DNA from: Sanguibacter antarcticus
GTDB taxonomy: Bacteria > Actinomycetota > Actinomycetes > Actinomycetales > Cellulomonadaceae
NCBI RefSeq assembly: GCF_002564005.1
Contig: NZ_PDJG01000001.1
Location: 1,054,001-1,118,000 of the forward strand
Direction: 5' to 3'
DNA length: 64,000 nucleotides
How positions within the stretch are numbered: position 1 is the first letter of the stretch; each line of letters opens with the position of its first letter. Shown piece by piece: positions 18,088 through 28,613 of the stretch. A program made the position numbers and the translations under genes. The notes under the pieces were generated by a model that did not search any database, was not told where the DNA came from, and worked only from the letters and a program-made list of their open reading frames with translations.

Positions 18088-19281
18088 ATGACTGATTCCT
18101 TGCGCCTCTTCACGTCTGAGTCTGTGACCGAGGGCCACCCTGACAAGGTGTGCGACCAGATCTCCGACTCGATCCTCGACGCGCTGCTGGAGCAGGACCC
18201 GGCGTCACGTGTGGCTGTGGAGACGCTCGTGACGACGGGCCTCGTGCACGTTGCCGGTGAGGTGTCGACGGAGGCGTACGTGGAGATCCCGGCGATCGTG
18301 CGTCAGGTGGTCAAGCAGATCGGGTACACGTCGTCGTCGATCGGGTTCGATGGTGACTCGTGCGGTGTGTCGGTGTCGATCGGTCAGCAGTCGCCGGACA
18401 TCGCGCAGGGTGTCGACAAGGCGCTCGAGCAGCGGATCGACTCTGGTGCGCTCGATCCTCTCGACATGCAGGGTGCTGGCGACCAGGGCTTGATGTTCGG
18501 GTATGCGACGGATGAGACGGCGACGTTGCTGCCGTTGCCGATCTTTGTGGCGCACCGGTTGGCTGAGCTGCTCGCGCAGGTGCGCAAGGACGGTTCGCTG
18601 CCGGGGTTGCGTCCGGACGGCAAGACGCAGGTGACGATCGCGTACGACGGTGAGCGTGCTGTGGGGGTGGATACGATCGTCGTCTCGACGCAGCACGATC
18701 CGGACGTGCGTCAGGACGATCTGGCTGTGGCTGTCGCTGAGCTCGTCGTCGCGCCGGTTCTCGGTCTCCTCGATCTGCCGAGCGCGGACCACCGTCTCAT
18801 CGTCAACCCGACGGGGACGTTCGTCGTGGGTGGTCCGAAGGGGGACGCGGGCCTGACGGGGCGCAAGATCATCGTCGACACGTATGGCGGCATGGCGCGT
18901 CACGGTGGTGGGGCGTTCTCCGGGAAGGACCCGTCCAAGGTCGACCGGTCGGCGGCGTACGCGACCCGGTGGGTCGCGAAGAACGTCGTGGCGGCGGGCC
19001 TTGCCCGACGGTGTGAGGTTCAGGTCGCGTATGCGATCGGCAAGGCTCACCCCGTGGGTCTCTATGTCGAGACGTTCGGGACGGAGACCGTGCCGCTGGA
19101 CCGGATCACGTCGGCGATCCGGGCGGTGTTCGACCTGCGTCCGGGGGCGATCGTCCGCGATCTTGATCTCTTGCGTCCGATCTACGCCCAGACTGCCGCC
19201 TACGGGCACTTCGGTCGTGAGCTGCCCGACTTCACGTGGGAGCGCACCGATCGCGTCGCGGACCTGCTCTCTGCCGTCTGA
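18088..19281 (+). CDS. metK: S-adenosylmethionine synthetase
   Basis: It makes S-adenosylmethionine from methionine and ATP. It has 397 residues, close to the usual length. The N-terminus [36 protein letters not shown] (about 130-145) and [19 protein letters not shown] (about 278-296) are the three family signatures. I start at ATG 18088, supported by the -10 6 bases upstream; GTG 18067 would add 7 unrelated residues. The stop shares a base with the priA ATG (TGATG). Confidence 0.97.
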   Translation: MTDSLRLFTSESVTEGHPDKVCDQISDSILDALLEQDPASRVAVETLVTTGLVHVAGEVSTEAYVEIPAIVRQVVKQIGYTSSSIGFDGDSCGVSVSIGQQSPDIAQGVDKALEQRIDSGALDPLDMQGAGDQGLMFGYATDETATLLPLPIFVAHRLAELLAQVRKDGSLPGLRPDGKTQVTIAYDGERAVGVDTIVVSTQHDPDVRQDDLAVAVAELVVAPVLGLLDLPSADHRLIVNPTGTFVVGGPKGDAGLTGRKIIVDTYGGMARHGGGAFSGKDPSKVDRSAAYATRWVAKNVVAAGLARRCEVQVAYAIGKAHPVGLYVETFGTETVPLDRITSAIRAVFDLRPGAIVRDLDLLRPIYAQTAAYGHFGRELPDFTWERTDRVADLLSAV

Positions 19282-21467
19282 TGGACCCGTCGGCGCGCCC
19301 TGAGCAGCTCACGCTGCCTGGGCTGGCAGCGCCGACGGGGGCAGGGCGGGCGCGCCGTTCGGAGACGGGCGTCCCTCTTGCACAGGTGCTCCCGATCGCT
19401 CGGGTGTGTGTCGACGTGTCACCCCCGCACCTGGACAGGCTCTTCGACTACACGGTGCCTGCGGCGATGTCCGAGAGCGTCCGTCCGGGCGTCCGGGTCA
19501 AGGTGCGGTTCGCGGGGCAGGACGTGGACGGGTACGTCATCGAGCGGGTGGATCGCACCGAGCATGCGGGGGCGCTCCTGGCTCTGCGCAGGGTCGTCTC
19601 TGCTGAGGCGGTGCTCTCGCCCGAGGTGGCTTCTCTTGCTCGGTCGGTCGCCGACTACTACGCGGGATCGATGACGGACGTGCTGCGGCTGGCGATCCCA
19701 CCGCGCCTCGCGCGGGTGGAGACCGAGGACGGACCGGCGCGCGTGAGTGGTCGCCAGGCTCCGGATCCGCAGGTCGACGAGGTCCGCTCGCACTGGAGCG
19801 ACATCCGGGGCGGGGACGCGTTGTTGACCCGGCTGACGGCGGGGGAGTCACCTCGGGCCGTGTGGACTGCGCTGCCAGGTACCGGTGCGCTCGGCGGGTG
19901 GCCGCTCGCGCTGGCTGAGGCGGTCCGTGCGACCGCGCGCAGCGGCCGAGGTGTGGTCGTCGCCCTGCCAGACGCTCGTGATGTCGAGCGCCTGGCGCGG
20001 GCGCTGGTCGTTCTCGGGATCGAGGAACGGACTGCTGCGCTGGGACCGGTGCCGGGACCGTCGGGCCCTGAGGAGTTTGTCCGCCTGACAGCCGACATGG
20101 GGCCGACTCCTCGCTACCGCAGCTTTCTTGCAGCGCTGCGTGGTCACGTGCGCATCGTCATCGGCACGCGGGCGGCGGCGTTCGCGCCGGTGGCGAACCT
20201 GGGACTGGTCGTGTGCTGGGACGACATCGACTCGATGCACCAGGAGCGGCGGGCACCGTACCCGCACGTGCGGGAGGTCCTGGCGCTGCGCTCGGAGCAG
20301 ACCGGCTGTGGCTTCCTCATCGGCTCGGTGAGCCGGTCGATCCATGCCCAGGCGCTCGTCGCGAGCGGATGGGCCCGGGAGCTGGTCGCGGACAGGGCGA
20401 CCGTCAGAGCACGTGCCCCTCGCGTGCAGGCACTGACGTCTGTCGAGCTGGCGCGCGAAGGCGCAGGGGGCGCCGCACGGTTGCCGAACGCGGCGTGGCA
20501 GGCGATCACCACAGGGCTCAAGACCGGTCCGGTCCTCGTCCAGGTGCCGCGCGCCGGCTACCTGCCGGTCGTAGCGTGCGTGCGCTGCCGCACGCCTGCA
20601 CGGTGTGCTGTGTGCGTCGGTCCGCTTGCGCTCTCCGGTGCACATGCGGTGCCGCAGTGCTCGTGGTGCGGTGCGCTGGCGGGTGGGTGGCGGTGCCCTG
20701 AGTGCTCGGCGACGGGGCTGCGCTCGGTCCGGGTCGGGAGCGACCGCACAGCCGAGGAGCTGGGCAAGGCGTTCCCCGGCGTGACCGTCAGGGTCAGCGG
20801 GGCGCGCTCTGCAGCAGGCGTGATCGCCCAGGTACCCGACTCTCCGGCCCTCGTGGTGTGCACTCCGGGCGCAGAGCCGGTCGCGCCCTCGGGCTACACG
20901 GTCGCGGCTCTTCTCGACGCGGCTGTCTCGACGAGCCACGTCGGGCTCTACACAGACCAGGAAGCCCTGCACCGGTGGTTGACCGCCGCGGCCCTCGTGC
21001 GACCGTCCGATGCAGGCGGACGGGTGCTCCTCGTGGGCGACGCCGCACCGACCCCCACGAACGCGTTCGTGCGATGGGACCCAGCGGGCCTCGCCCAGCG
21101 TGAGCTCGACGAACGCGTCGAGCTCGCGCTGCCTCCGGCGATGCGGATCGCGTCCGTGACAGGTGACCGGCACGCGGTGGCGATGTTCGTCGCACGCGTC
21201 GCACTTCCCGAGGGTGGGTCCGTTCTCGGACCGGTAGAGGTCGCGCCACCTGAGCACGGTGCCCACACCCCGGCACGCGCGCCAGGCCGACGGGGTGCAG
21301 CCCGCACGGCCAGCACGCTCGAGGCCCCGGTCCGAGCGATCGTCCGCGTACCAGCAGGCCGCGGACGCGAGCTCGCCCGCGCACTGTCCGCTGCGCTGGC
21401 GACCGCGAGCGCGAAGCGGGAGACGGGACTGATCTCGATCGTGCTCGACCCGAAGGAGATGGTGTGA
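19281..21467 (+). CDS. priA: Degenerate primosomal protein N' (PriA without helicase motifs)
   Basis: PriA restarts collapsed replication forks. This 728-residue protein keeps the N-terminal 3'-DNA-binding domain (about 40-145) and all eight zinc-binding cysteines (CVRC, CAVC, CSWC, CPEC; about 433-480). It lacks the helicase ATP site: where TGSGKT should be, the sequence reads TALPGTGALGGWPL. The DEEH box position reads WDDIDSMHQE. The ATPase is therefore almost certainly dead, as reported for actinobacterial PriA in general, leaving a structural role in primosome assembly. The ATG start is in the TGATG junction with metK; the 3' end overlaps the HAD gene by 4 bases. Confidence 0.88.
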   Translation: MDPSARPEQLTLPGLAAPTGAGRARRSETGVPLAQVLPIARVCVDVSPPHLDRLFDYTVPAAMSESVRPGVRVKVRFAGQDVDGYVIERVDRTEHAGALLALRRVVSAEAVLSPEVASLARSVADYYAGSMTDVLRLAIPPRLARVETEDGPARVSGRQAPDPQVDEVRSHWSDIRGGDALLTRLTAGESPRAVWTALPGTGALGGWPLALAEAVRATARSGRGVVVALPDARDVERLARALVVLGIEERTAALGPVPGPSGPEEFVRLTADMGPTPRYRSFLAALRGHVRIVIGTRAAAFAPVANLGLVVCWDDIDSMHQERRAPYPHVREVLALRSEQTGCGFLIGSVSRSIHAQALVASGWARELVADRATVRARAPRVQALTSVELAREGAGGAARLPNAAWQAITTGLKTGPVLVQVPRAGYLPVVACVRCRTPARCAVCVGPLALSGAHAVPQCSWCGALAGGWRCPECSATGLRSVRVGSDRTAEELGKAFPGVTVRVSGARSAAGVIAQVPDSPALVVCTPGAEPVAPSGYTVAALLDAAVSTSHVGLYTDQEALHRWLTAAALVRPSDAGGRVLLVGDAAPTPTNAFVRWDPAGLAQRELDERVELALPPAMRIASVTGDRHAVAMFVARVALPEGGSVLGPVEVAPPEHGAHTPARAPGRRGAARTASTLEAPVRAIVRVPAGRGRELARALSAALATASAKRETGLISIVLDPKEMV

Positions 21468-22114
21468 GTCTGTGCAGGACGATCGATGCGGTGCTCTTCG
21501 ATCTAGGGAACGTGCTCGTCGGCTGGGATCCTTGTGCGGCGTTCGACGGGGTGCTGACGCGCGCCGAGGTGGAGGCGTTCTTTACGGACATCGACTTCGT
21601 CGAGCGCAACCGGTCGGCTGATGCTGGGACTCCGTGGGAAGAGGTCCGGGCGTCCGTCGCTGCTGCGCACCCGCAGCACGCGGGGTTGTTGGACCGGTAT
21701 GTCGAGCGTTTCTCGTCGACGCTCACCGGTCCGGTTCCGGGTACGAGCGAGATCGTCGACGAGCTGGTGGGCCTGGAGGTGCCGGTCTTCGGGCTGACGA
21801 ACTGGTCGGCTGAGCTGTTCCACCTGGCGCAGCCGGCGGCGCCCGTGATCGGGCTGTTGCGGGGTGTTGTCGTGTCGGGGGAGGAGTGGATGGCGAAGCC
21901 GGACCCTGCGATCTTTGAGCTCACGGTGCGGCGGTTCGGTCTGGACCCGGCTCGGACGGTGTTCGTGGACGACGCCGAGGCGAACGTCCGGGCGGCTGAC
22001 AGCCTCGGTTTCCAGACCGTGCATTTCACGGACGCGTCGGCGTTGCGCGTGCGGCTCGTCGACCTGGGGGTCGTGCCCGCGCTCGATGACGGGGGCGGAT
22101 CGTCAGCCTCCTAG
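21464..22114 (+). CDS. HAD-superfamily hydrolase
   Basis: A 216-residue phosphatase-type HAD protein (subfamily IA). Motif I reads [13 protein letters not shown] with the nucleophile Asp13 followed by LGN, the variant seen in YihX-like sugar or nucleotide phosphatases. Motif II is FGLTNWS (about 106), motif III the Lys of WMAKPDP (about 146) and motif [12 protein letters not shown] (about 170). The substrate cannot be read. The GTG start overlaps the priA stop (GTGA). It stands between priA and fmt, and fmt seems to have its own promoter near the HAD stop. Confidence 0.85.
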   Translation: MSLCRTIDAVLFDLGNVLVGWDPCAAFDGVLTRAEVEAFFTDIDFVERNRSADAGTPWEEVRASVAAAHPQHAGLLDRYVERFSSTLTGPVPGTSEIVDELVGLEVPVFGLTNWSAELFHLAQPAAPVIGLLRGVVVSGEEWMAKPDPAIFELTVRRFGLDPARTVFVDDAEANVRAADSLGFQTVHFTDASALRVRLVDLGVVPALDDGGGSSAS

Positions 22115-22117
22115 AAT
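22112..22117 (+). promoter_or_regulatory. Putative leaderless -10 (TAGAAT) of fmt
   Basis: TAGAAT includes the TAG stop codon of the HAD gene (22112-22114) and lies 7 bases before ATG 22125. Confidence 0.5.
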
Positions 22118-22124
22118 GGGGTTC

Positions 22125-23081
22125 ATGCGTCTGCTCTTTGCCGGTACTCCGGCCGTAGCTGTTCCTGCCCTGGAGGCACTGCTCGACTCGCGCCACGAGG
22201 TGGTCGCGGTGCTCACTCGTGCGGACGCGCGGTCGGGGCGTGGGCGTCGGCTCGCGCCGTCGCCTGTCCGCGAGCGTGCTGAGGAGGCCGGGATCCCGGT
22301 GATCACTGATCGGCCGCGCAGCGAGGGTTTCGTCGAGCGGCTGGCTGCCCTGGAGGTCGACTGTGCTCCGGTGGTGGCGTACGGCGAGATCCTTCCGCCG
22401 GACGTGCTCGGGGTTCCGGTGCACGGTTGGGTGAACCTGCACTTCTCGTTGCTGCCGGCGTGGCGGGGTGCGGCGCCTGTGCAGCGCGCTGTCATGGCGG
22501 GGGACGAGGTCACGGGGGCGAGCACGTTCCGGATCGAGGAGGGACCTGTGGACACCGGTCCGGTCTTTGGTGTGGCGACGGAGACGATCCGCCGGCGGGA
22601 TACTGCTGGTGTGCTCTTGGACAGGCTCGCGCGCTCGGGTGCGGGGCTGCTCGTGGCGTCGCTCGACGCGATCGAGGACGGTCATGCGGCTCCTGTGGTG
22701 CAGGACGTGGACGGGGTGAGCCTTGCTCCGAAGCTCACGGTCGAGGATGCGCGTGTGGTGTGGTCGTATCCGGCGCACGTGGTTGATCGCCGGGTGCGTG
22801 GGTGTACGCCTGCGCCGGGTGCGTGGACGGACCTGCCGGACGGGTCGCGGCTCGGTCTCGGCCCGGTGACGGTTCTTGCGGAGGACGATGCTGTGGATGT
22901 GGCGCTCGAGCCTGGGCGGGTGCTCGTGACGAAGCAGCGGGTGCTCGTGGGGACGGGGTCGCGTCCGGTTGCTCTGGGTGAGGTGACACCGGCGGGCAAG
23001 CGGCCGATGGCGGCCAGCGACTGGGCGCGCGGTGCCCGGTTGGACGAGTCAGTGCGTCTCGGTGCGGAGGGGACGTCATGA
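22125..23081 (+). CDS. fmt: Methionyl-tRNA formyltransferase
   Basis: It formylates initiator Met-tRNA using 10-formyl-tetrahydrofolate. It has 318 residues: a catalytic Rossmann domain (1-190) and a C-terminal OB-like tRNA-binding domain (about 205-310). The start [20 protein letters not shown] is typical. The catalytic [17 protein letters not shown] (about 104-120) holds the Asn and His, with the Asp in [11 protein letters not shown] 22125 fits the -10 7 bases upstream; the in-frame ATG 22116 falls within the -10. It overlaps rsmB by ATGA. Confidence 0.95.
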   Translation: MRLLFAGTPAVAVPALEALLDSRHEVVAVLTRADARSGRGRRLAPSPVRERAEEAGIPVITDRPRSEGFVERLAALEVDCAPVVAYGEILPPDVLGVPVHGWVNLHFSLLPAWRGAAPVQRAVMAGDEVTGASTFRIEEGPVDTGPVFGVATETIRRRDTAGVLLDRLARSGAGLLVASLDAIEDGHAAPVVQDVDGVSLAPKLTVEDARVVWSYPAHVVDRRVRGCTPAPGAWTDLPDGSRLGLGPVTVLAEDDAVDVALEPGRVLVTKQRVLVGTGSRPVALGEVTPAGKRPMAASDWARGARLDESVRLGAEGTS

Positions 23082-24568
23082 GCACGGACCGGCGGGATGC
23101 GCAGGGACGGGAGCGTGGTGGTGCGCGGTCGCGCGGAGACGGGCACCGTGGTGCGTTGAACCCGAGCGACCGGCGCAGCGGGACGGACCCGGCGCGGACC
23201 GTCGCGTTCGACGTGCTGCGGGAGGTTGCGGACTCGGATGCGTATGCGAACCTCGTTCTTCCGCCGATGCTGAGGTCCCGAGGGGTGTCGGGTCGTGACG
23301 CGGCGTTCGCGACGGAGCTGACCTATGGCACGTTGCGTCTGCGTGGGCGTTATGACGCGGTGCTGGCGTTGTGCGTGGACCGTCCGTTGGACCGGATCGA
23401 TGGTCCGGTGCTCGATGTTCTGCGGCTGGGTGTTCATCAGGTCCTGGGGATGCGTGTGCCGGTGCACGCTGCGGTGAGCGAGACTGTCGGGCTGGCGCGT
23501 GCGCGGGTCGGTGCGGGCAGTGCTCAGCTGGTCAATGCGGTGCTGCGCAAGGTCGCGCGGACGGAGCTCGAGGAGTGGTTGGAGCTCATCGAGGCGCAGG
23601 AGCCCGACGAGGTCGCGCGGATGTCTGTGGTGGAGAGCCACCCGCAGTGGATCACCCGGGCGCTGCGGGATGCCCTGATGGGGGCGGGGCGTCCGGTCGA
23701 CGAGCTCGGGTCGCTGCTGGAGGCGGACAATGCTGCTCCGAGGGTGACGCTGGTGGCTCGTCCCGGTCTCATCTCGCAGGAGGCCCTTGTCGAGCAGTCC
23801 GAGTCACGGCCCGGGCAGTACGCGCCGACGGCTGTGATCTTGCAGGGGAGCGACCCGGGTGGCATCTCGGCAGTTCGAGACGGTCTGGCCGGGGTTCAGG
23901 ACGAGGGCAGTCAGCTCGTGACCCTCGCGTTCGCTGCGGCGCCGATGGATGGCTCGGACGAGCGGTGGCTGGACATGTGCGCGGGTCCGGGCGGGAAGGC
24001 TGCGCTGCTCGCTGCTCTCGCGAGCAGTCGTGGTGCACGCATCGTCGCGAACGAGATCCAGCCGCACCGTGCGGACCTCGTCGAGCGGTCGTTGGCGGCC
24101 GTGCCGGACAGCAGCGTGGAGCACGTCCAGGTGTGGGACGGGCGTGACATCGGTACGCAGGAGCCGTCGTCCTACGACCGTGTCCTCGTCGATGCGCCCT
24201 GCACTGGCCTGGGGGCGTTGCGCCGTCGGCCCGAGTCGCGGTGGCGGCGGTCGCCGGCGGACGTGCCGGTGCTCGCGACGCTGCAGCGTGAGCTCTTGAC
24301 GTCGGCGCTCGAGGCCGTGCGTCCCGGCGGGATCGTCGGGTACGTGACGTGCTCGCCGCACCTCGCCGAGACGCGCGCGGTCGTCACCGACGTGCTGCGA
24401 GCGCTCCCGGAGGGGAGCGTAGAAGTTGTGGATGCGCGTGCGGTCGTCACGGAGATCGCGGGGACAGACATGCCGTTGGCCGACCGGACGGACGTGCAGC
24501 TGTGGCCGCACCTGCACGGGACGGATGCGATGCACCTGACGCTCTTGCGTCGTGCCGTGCAGAACTAG
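23078..24568 (+). CDS. rsmB: 16S rRNA m5C967 methyltransferase RsmB/Sun
   Basis: It methylates C967 of 16S rRNA with S-adenosylmethionine. It has 496 residues: a disordered Arg/Gly-rich N-terminus (1-45), a NusB-like RNA-binding domain (about 45-180) and a class I methyltransferase domain (about 270-495). [15 protein letters not shown] binds [11 protein letters not shown] is motif IV, and [10 protein letters not shown] carries the catalytic Cys of motif VI. It is coupled to fmt by ATGA, an arrangement widespread in bacteria. Confidence 0.93.
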   Translation: MSTDRRDAQGRERGGARSRGDGHRGALNPSDRRSGTDPARTVAFDVLREVADSDAYANLVLPPMLRSRGVSGRDAAFATELTYGTLRLRGRYDAVLALCVDRPLDRIDGPVLDVLRLGVHQVLGMRVPVHAAVSETVGLARARVGAGSAQLVNAVLRKVARTELEEWLELIEAQEPDEVARMSVVESHPQWITRALRDALMGAGRPVDELGSLLEADNAAPRVTLVARPGLISQEALVEQSESRPGQYAPTAVILQGSDPGGISAVRDGLAGVQDEGSQLVTLAFAAAPMDGSDERWLDMCAGPGGKAALLAALASSRGARIVANEIQPHRADLVERSLAAVPDSSVEHVQVWDGRDIGTQEPSSYDRVLVDAPCTGLGALRRRPESRWRRSPADVPVLATLQRELLTSALEAVRPGGIVGYVTCSPHLAETRAVVTDVLRALPEGSVEVVDARAVVTEIAGTDMPLADRTDVQLWPHLHGTDAMHLTLLRRAVQN

Positions 24569-24571
24569 GCT
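24566..24571 (+). promoter_or_regulatory. Putative leaderless -10 (TAGGCT) of rpe
   Basis: TAGGCT shares its first bases with the rsmB stop TAG and lies 6 bases before ATG 24578. TTGCGT (24545-24550) 15 bases upstream may act as the -35. Confidence 0.5.
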
Positions 24572-24577
24572 GTGCTC

Positions 24578-25255
24578 ATGAGTGCACTGATCTCTCCGAG
24601 CATCCTGTCTGCAGACTTCGCCAACCTCGAGCGTGACCTCCATCGGATCGCTGGTGCCGACTGGGCGCACGTCGACGTCATGGACAACCACTTCGTGCCG
24701 AACCTGACGATCGGCCTTCCTGTCGTCGAGCGGATCGTCCAGGTGTCGCCGATCCCGGTCGACGTGCACCTCATGATCGCAGACCCTGACCGGTGGGCGC
24801 CTGGGTTCGCTGAGGCGGGGGCGCAGTCGGTGACGTTCCATGCTGAGGCTGCTGCGGCGCCGGTCCGTCTTGCTCGTGCGCTGCGTTCTCACGGTGCGCG
24901 TGCTGGGCTGGCGCTCAAGCCGGCGACGGGCCTCGACGGTTTTGTCGACCTGCTCGGTGAGATCGACATGCTGCTCGTCATGACTGTCGAGCCGGGGTTC
25001 GGTGGGCAGTCGTTCATCGAGGGGACGCTCGCGAAGATCCGTCGGGCGAGGCGTGCGATCAGTGACGCGGACCTCGATGTGTGGGTCCAGGTCGACGGTG
25101 GGGTCTCGCGCGAGACGATCGAGCGGGCTGCTGACGCGGGGGCGAACGTGTTCGTCGCCGGGTCGGCCGTGTTCGGTGCGCAGGACATCCCTGCGGAGAT
25201 CTCGGCGCTGCGTGACCTCGCGTCGAGGCACGTGCACCCTGTGCAGGGGCGCTGA
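24578..25255 (+). CDS. rpe: Ribulose-phosphate 3-epimerase
   Basis: A pentose-phosphate pathway TIM-barrel enzyme interconverting ribulose 5-phosphate and xylulose 5-phosphate. It has 225 residues. [30 protein letters not shown] (the metal-binding D and H), [19 protein letters not shown] and WVQVDGGVS follow one another as in the family. ATG 24578 fits the -10 6 bases upstream; GTG 24572 is less likely. Ribulose 5-phosphate is also a riboflavin precursor, which may be why rpe lies next to the rib genes here and in M. tuberculosis. Confidence 0.96.
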   Translation: MSALISPSILSADFANLERDLHRIAGADWAHVDVMDNHFVPNLTIGLPVVERIVQVSPIPVDVHLMIADPDRWAPGFAEAGAQSVTFHAEAAAAPVRLARALRSHGARAGLALKPATGLDGFVDLLGEIDMLLVMTVEPGFGGQSFIEGTLAKIRRARRAISDADLDVWVQVDGGVSRETIERAADAGANVFVAGSAVFGAQDIPAEISALRDLASRHVHPVQGR

Positions 25256-25334
25256 ACGTCAGGGAGGTGTTCGCCCGGCGGGAACACGGCGCGATCGGGA
25301 CCCGACGCGTGGCATAGTTGGGGTGAACACAGTT

Positions 25335-25457
25335 CACGTGCTCTGGGGTCGGTGTAATTCCGAGCCGGCGGTATAGTCCGCGACCCGCACCTCGGTGCGG
25401 TTGACCTGGTGAGACTCCAGGACCGACGGTTAAAGTCCGGATGGGAAGAGACTCGTG
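25335..25457 (+). promoter_or_regulatory. FMN riboswitch (RFN element) of the rib operon
   Basis: The conserved RFN blocks are visible in order: GGGTCGGTGTAATTCCGAG (25346-25364), GCCGGCGGTATAGTCCGCGA (25363-25382), GACCTGGTGAGACTCCAGG (25403-25421) and ACCGACGGTTAAAGTCCGG (25422-25440). P1 closes with CACG (25335-25338) against CGTG (25454-25457) and CTCT (25341-25344) against AGAG (25447-25450). The expression platform to the ribD ATG (25458-25555) contains GC hairpins (for example 25464-25480) but no T-run, so control is more likely by ribosome access than by termination. Confidence 0.96.
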
Positions 25458-25555
25458 ACGGTTCGCGCGATCATCGCGCGCGCCGAGGTGTGCGACGCCC
25501 TCATGGGCGGACGCCGCCGTACCCCGGAGCGCTGGGCGCTACGGGACGGAGCGGG

Positions 25556-26635
25556 ATGGACGCGAACAGGCTGACGGTCGAGTCGGCGATGCGTCGCGCG
25601 CTGGACCTTGCTGCTCGCGGTCCGGTGCACGGACCGAACCCGCAGGTGGGCTGTGTCCTCCTGGCGCCGAGCGTCCGCGAGGACGACGTGCGCGCTGTGC
25701 TGGCCGAGGGGTGGCACCGTGGCGCGGGTACCGCTCACGCTGAGGTGGACGCGCTCGCACAGGCTGCGAAGCGAGGAGTCGACGTCCGTGGAGCGACCGC
25801 GGTCGTCTCCCTTGAACCGTGCAACCACGTCGGCCGCACAGGCCCGTGCTCGGTCGCCCTCGTCGCGGCCAGCGTCGTGCAGGTCGTCTACGCGGTCGCT
25901 GACCCCAACCCCAGTGCTGCCGGGGGAGCCGAGCACCTGCGAGCCCACGGCGTCGCAGTCCGCGGCGGACTGCTCGCCGACGAGGGGGAGGAGCTCCTGC
26001 GGATCTGGCTGACGTCGGCCCGTCGCGGGACGCCGTACGTGACTCTCAAGACCGCGACGAGCCTCGACGGGTGCGTCGCCGCGGCTGACGGGTCGAGCCG
26101 CTGGATCACCGGCAGTGCAGCGCGAGAGCACGCGCACGAGGTACGCGCAGGCATCGACGCGATCGCCGTCGGCACCGGCACTCTCTTGGCCGACGACCCG
26201 TCCCTCACCGCTCGCACCCCGCACGGTGCACTGGCTGTGCACCAACCGCTCCGCGTGGTCGTCGGCGAGCGCGAGATCCCCACCGGCGCCCGCATCCACG
26301 GCCCGGGGGGAGAGGTCGTGCACGTGCGCAGCCGCGACATCCACGACGTGCTCGCCGTTCTCGGCGCCCGTGACGTCCGCCACCTCCTCGTCGAGGGCGG
26401 TCCCGCGCTGGCCACCGCGTTCTTGCGGGCTGGCGCCGTCGACGAGCTGCACTCCTACGTCGCCCCGATGCTCGTCGGGTCCGGGCGACGTGCAGTCACC
26501 GACCTCGGTGGACGCTCGCTCGACGATGCGTTGCGCTTCCGGACGGTCCACACCCGACAGCTGGGGGACGACGTCCTCGTCGTCTCTCGGGCACATCCCG
26601 CTGGAGCGGTCGTCGACCGCGCGAAGGAGTCTTGA
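25556..26635 (+). CDS. ribD: Bifunctional riboflavin deaminase/reductase RibD
   Basis: It performs the deamination and side-chain reduction steps of riboflavin synthesis. It has 359 residues. The N-terminal deaminase has the zinc ligands in TAHAEVDAL (about 60) and EPCNHVGRTGPCS (about 84-96). The C-terminal reductase (about 140-355) starts with PYVTLKTATSLDG and has LVEGGPALA. I start at ATG 25556, 6 bases after an AGCGGG-type site; the longer in-frame start at 25409 lies inside the riboswitch. It is the first gene under FMN control and overlaps ribE. Confidence 0.95.
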   Translation: MDANRLTVESAMRRALDLAARGPVHGPNPQVGCVLLAPSVREDDVRAVLAEGWHRGAGTAHAEVDALAQAAKRGVDVRGATAVVSLEPCNHVGRTGPCSVALVAASVVQVVYAVADPNPSAAGGAEHLRAHGVAVRGGLLADEGEELLRIWLTSARRGTPYVTLKTATSLDGCVAAADGSSRWITGSAAREHAHEVRAGIDAIAVGTGTLLADDPSLTARTPHGALAVHQPLRVVVGEREIPTGARIHGPGGEVVHVRSRDIHDVLAVLGARDVRHLLVEGGPALATAFLRAGAVDELHSYVAPMLVGSGRRAVTDLGGRSLDDALRFRTVHTRQLGDDVLVVSRAHPAGAVVDRAKES

Positions 26636-27240
26636 TGTTCACAGGAATCGTCGAAGAGATCGGCACCGTGACCGGCATCTCGTTCCCGGGCGGCGACTCC
26701 CACGACGCCGTCGTCACCATCGCCGGGCCGATCGTCACCTCGGACGCCGCACCGGGGGACTCCATCAGCGTCAACGGCGTGTGCCTGACCGTGTCGTCAC
26801 TCCCGCTCGACGGGACGTTCACCGCGGACGTCATGCCCGAGTCGCTGCGCCGGACCGCGCTCGGCAGGCTCGTCCCCGGAGCTCGAGTGAACCTCGAACG
26901 CGCGGTGCGCGCCGACACGCGCCTCGGTGGACACATCGTCCAGGGGCACGTCGACGCAGTGGGCACGCTCGCCTCGCGAGCGCCGGGCCCTCGGTGGGAC
27001 GACCTCGAGCTCGACGCACCACGTGACATCACGCGCTACATCGTCGAGAAGGGATCGATCACCGTGAGCGGCGTCTCCCTCACCGTCACGGGTGTCCGCG
27101 ACGACGGATTCAGCGTCTCCCTCATCCCCACCACCCTCGAGACGACGATCCTCGGCGACCTGCGCCCAGGCGACACGGTCAACCTCGAGGTCGACATCAT
27201 CGCGAAGTACGTCGAACGACTGCTAGGAGCACGCGCATGA
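26635..27240 (+). CDS. ribE: Riboflavin synthase (alpha subunit)
   Basis: It dismutates two 6,7-dimethyl-8-ribityllumazine molecules to riboflavin. It has 201 residues, made of two homologous lumazine-binding barrels (about 1-95 and 96-190). The start MFTGIVEEIGTV is the family hallmark; SINGVCLTV (first repeat) and VSGVSLTVTG (second repeat) are equivalent. ATG 26635 shares its A with the ribD stop and is 6 bases after AAGGAG. It is named ribE in the Bacillus scheme and ribC in M. tuberculosis. Confidence 0.95.
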   Translation: MFTGIVEEIGTVTGISFPGGDSHDAVVTIAGPIVTSDAAPGDSISVNGVCLTVSSLPLDGTFTADVMPESLRRTALGRLVPGARVNLERAVRADTRLGGHIVQGHVDAVGTLASRAPGPRWDDLELDAPRDITRYIVEKGSITVSGVSLTVTGVRDDGFSVSLIPTTLETTILGDLRPGDTVNLEVDIIAKYVERLLGARA

Positions 27241-28613
27241 GCGCAGGAACGAACGACATCTCGACCACCCGTACCGTCTCTGACGCCACCCGTCGCACGG
27301 CGGCGGTCGCGACGATCGAGCAGGCGCTCGACGAGCTGCGCGCCGGACGCCCCGTCCTCGTGGCAGACTCCCCGGACCGCGAGAACGAGGCCGACGTCAT
27401 CTTCGCCGCCTCGAACGTCTCGACCAGCTGGGTCGCATGGACCATCCGTCACTCCTCGGGCTACCTGTGCGCGCCCATGCCTGCAGCGCGGGCCGACGCC
27501 CTCGACCTGCCGCTCATGGTTCCCCAGAGCCAGGACCCCCGACGCACGGCCTACACGGTGACCGTAGACGCAGCGACCGGCGTGACGACCGGCATCTCGG
27601 CATCCGACCGTGCCCGCACGCTCTCCGTGCTCGCGGATCCTGCCTCGGGCGCCGTCGATCTCATCCGGCCCGGGCACGTCCTGCCGCTGCGCGCGGTCGC
27701 CGGTGGCGTGCTGCACCGCGCAGGCCACACGGAGGCAGCCGTCGACCTCGTGCGGCTCGCCGGGCTCGGTTCCGTCGCAGGGATCGCCGAGCTCGTGAAC
27801 GACGACGGAACCATGATGCGCATGGACGACTCGACGGCCCTCGCCACACGCGAGGGCCTGCTCCTCATCACCATCGCCGACCTCATCGCCTGGCGGCTCC
27901 TCCACGACCCGGTCGTCGCCAGCGACGACGCTGAACCTGAGGCTGCTCGCGTGCAGGCCACCACCGTCGCGAACCTGCCCACGGCACACGGCATGTTCCG
28001 CATCCACGGGTACCGGGACGTCAAGACCGGCGCCGAGCACGTCGCCCTCGTCCCCGAGTCCGCGAGCGCGCCGGCAGACGTGCCGATCGTGCGGGTGCAC
28101 TCCGAGTGCCTCACCGGGGACGCGTTCGGCTCGTTGCGCTGCGACTGTGGTCCCCAGCTCCAGGCGTCCCTCGCCACGGTCGCTGTCGAGGGTGGTGCCG
28201 TCGTCTATCTCCGCGGTCATGAAGGACGCGGGATCGGTCTCCTGGCGAAGATCAGCGCCTACGCTCTCCAGGACGCGGGCCTCGACACCGTCGAGGCGAA
28301 CCTCGAGCTCGGCTGGCCGGTGGACCGGCGTGAGTACGGGGCTGCTGCTGCGATCCTCGCAGACCTCGGGCTCCGCCGGATCCGGCTGCTCACCAACAAC
28401 CCGACGAAGGTCACCGGCCTGACCGCCAGCGGCATCGACGTGGACCAGATGGTGCGGATCGAAGTGGGTCACACACCGGAGAACCACCAGTACCTTGTGA
28501 CCAAGAAGGTGTCCATGGGTCATCTCTTGGACACGATCGCCGTGGACGTCCCGGCGGCGCCGGCAGTCCAGACGGTCGAGCACACCACCCCAACCGAGGA
28601 GGACCCGCGATGA
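27237..28613 (+). CDS. ribBA: Bifunctional DHBP synthase / GTP cyclohydrolase II
   Basis: It supplies both precursors of riboflavin. The N-terminal RibB domain (about 20-220) makes dihydroxybutanone phosphate from ribulose 5-phosphate; its acidic loop reads [15 protein letters not shown], with HTEAAVDL further on. The C-terminal RibA domain (about 240-440) opens GTP; its zinc cysteines lie in [17 protein letters not shown], followed by [12 protein letters not shown] and LLTNNPTKV. It has 458 residues, about 30-40 longer than M. tuberculosis RibA2 through its tails. It overlaps ribE and ribH by ATGA. Confidence 0.95.
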   Translation: MSAGTNDISTTRTVSDATRRTAAVATIEQALDELRAGRPVLVADSPDRENEADVIFAASNVSTSWVAWTIRHSSGYLCAPMPAARADALDLPLMVPQSQDPRRTAYTVTVDAATGVTTGISASDRARTLSVLADPASGAVDLIRPGHVLPLRAVAGGVLHRAGHTEAAVDLVRLAGLGSVAGIAELVNDDGTMMRMDDSTALATREGLLLITIADLIAWRLLHDPVVASDDAEPEAARVQATTVANLPTAHGMFRIHGYRDVKTGAEHVALVPESASAPADVPIVRVHSECLTGDAFGSLRCDCGPQLQASLATVAVEGGAVVYLRGHEGRGIGLLAKISAYALQDAGLDTVEANLELGWPVDRREYGAAAAILADLGLRRIRLLTNNPTKVTGLTASGIDVDQMVRIEVGHTPENHQYLVTKKVSMGHLLDTIAVDVPAAPAVQTVEHTTPTEEDPR

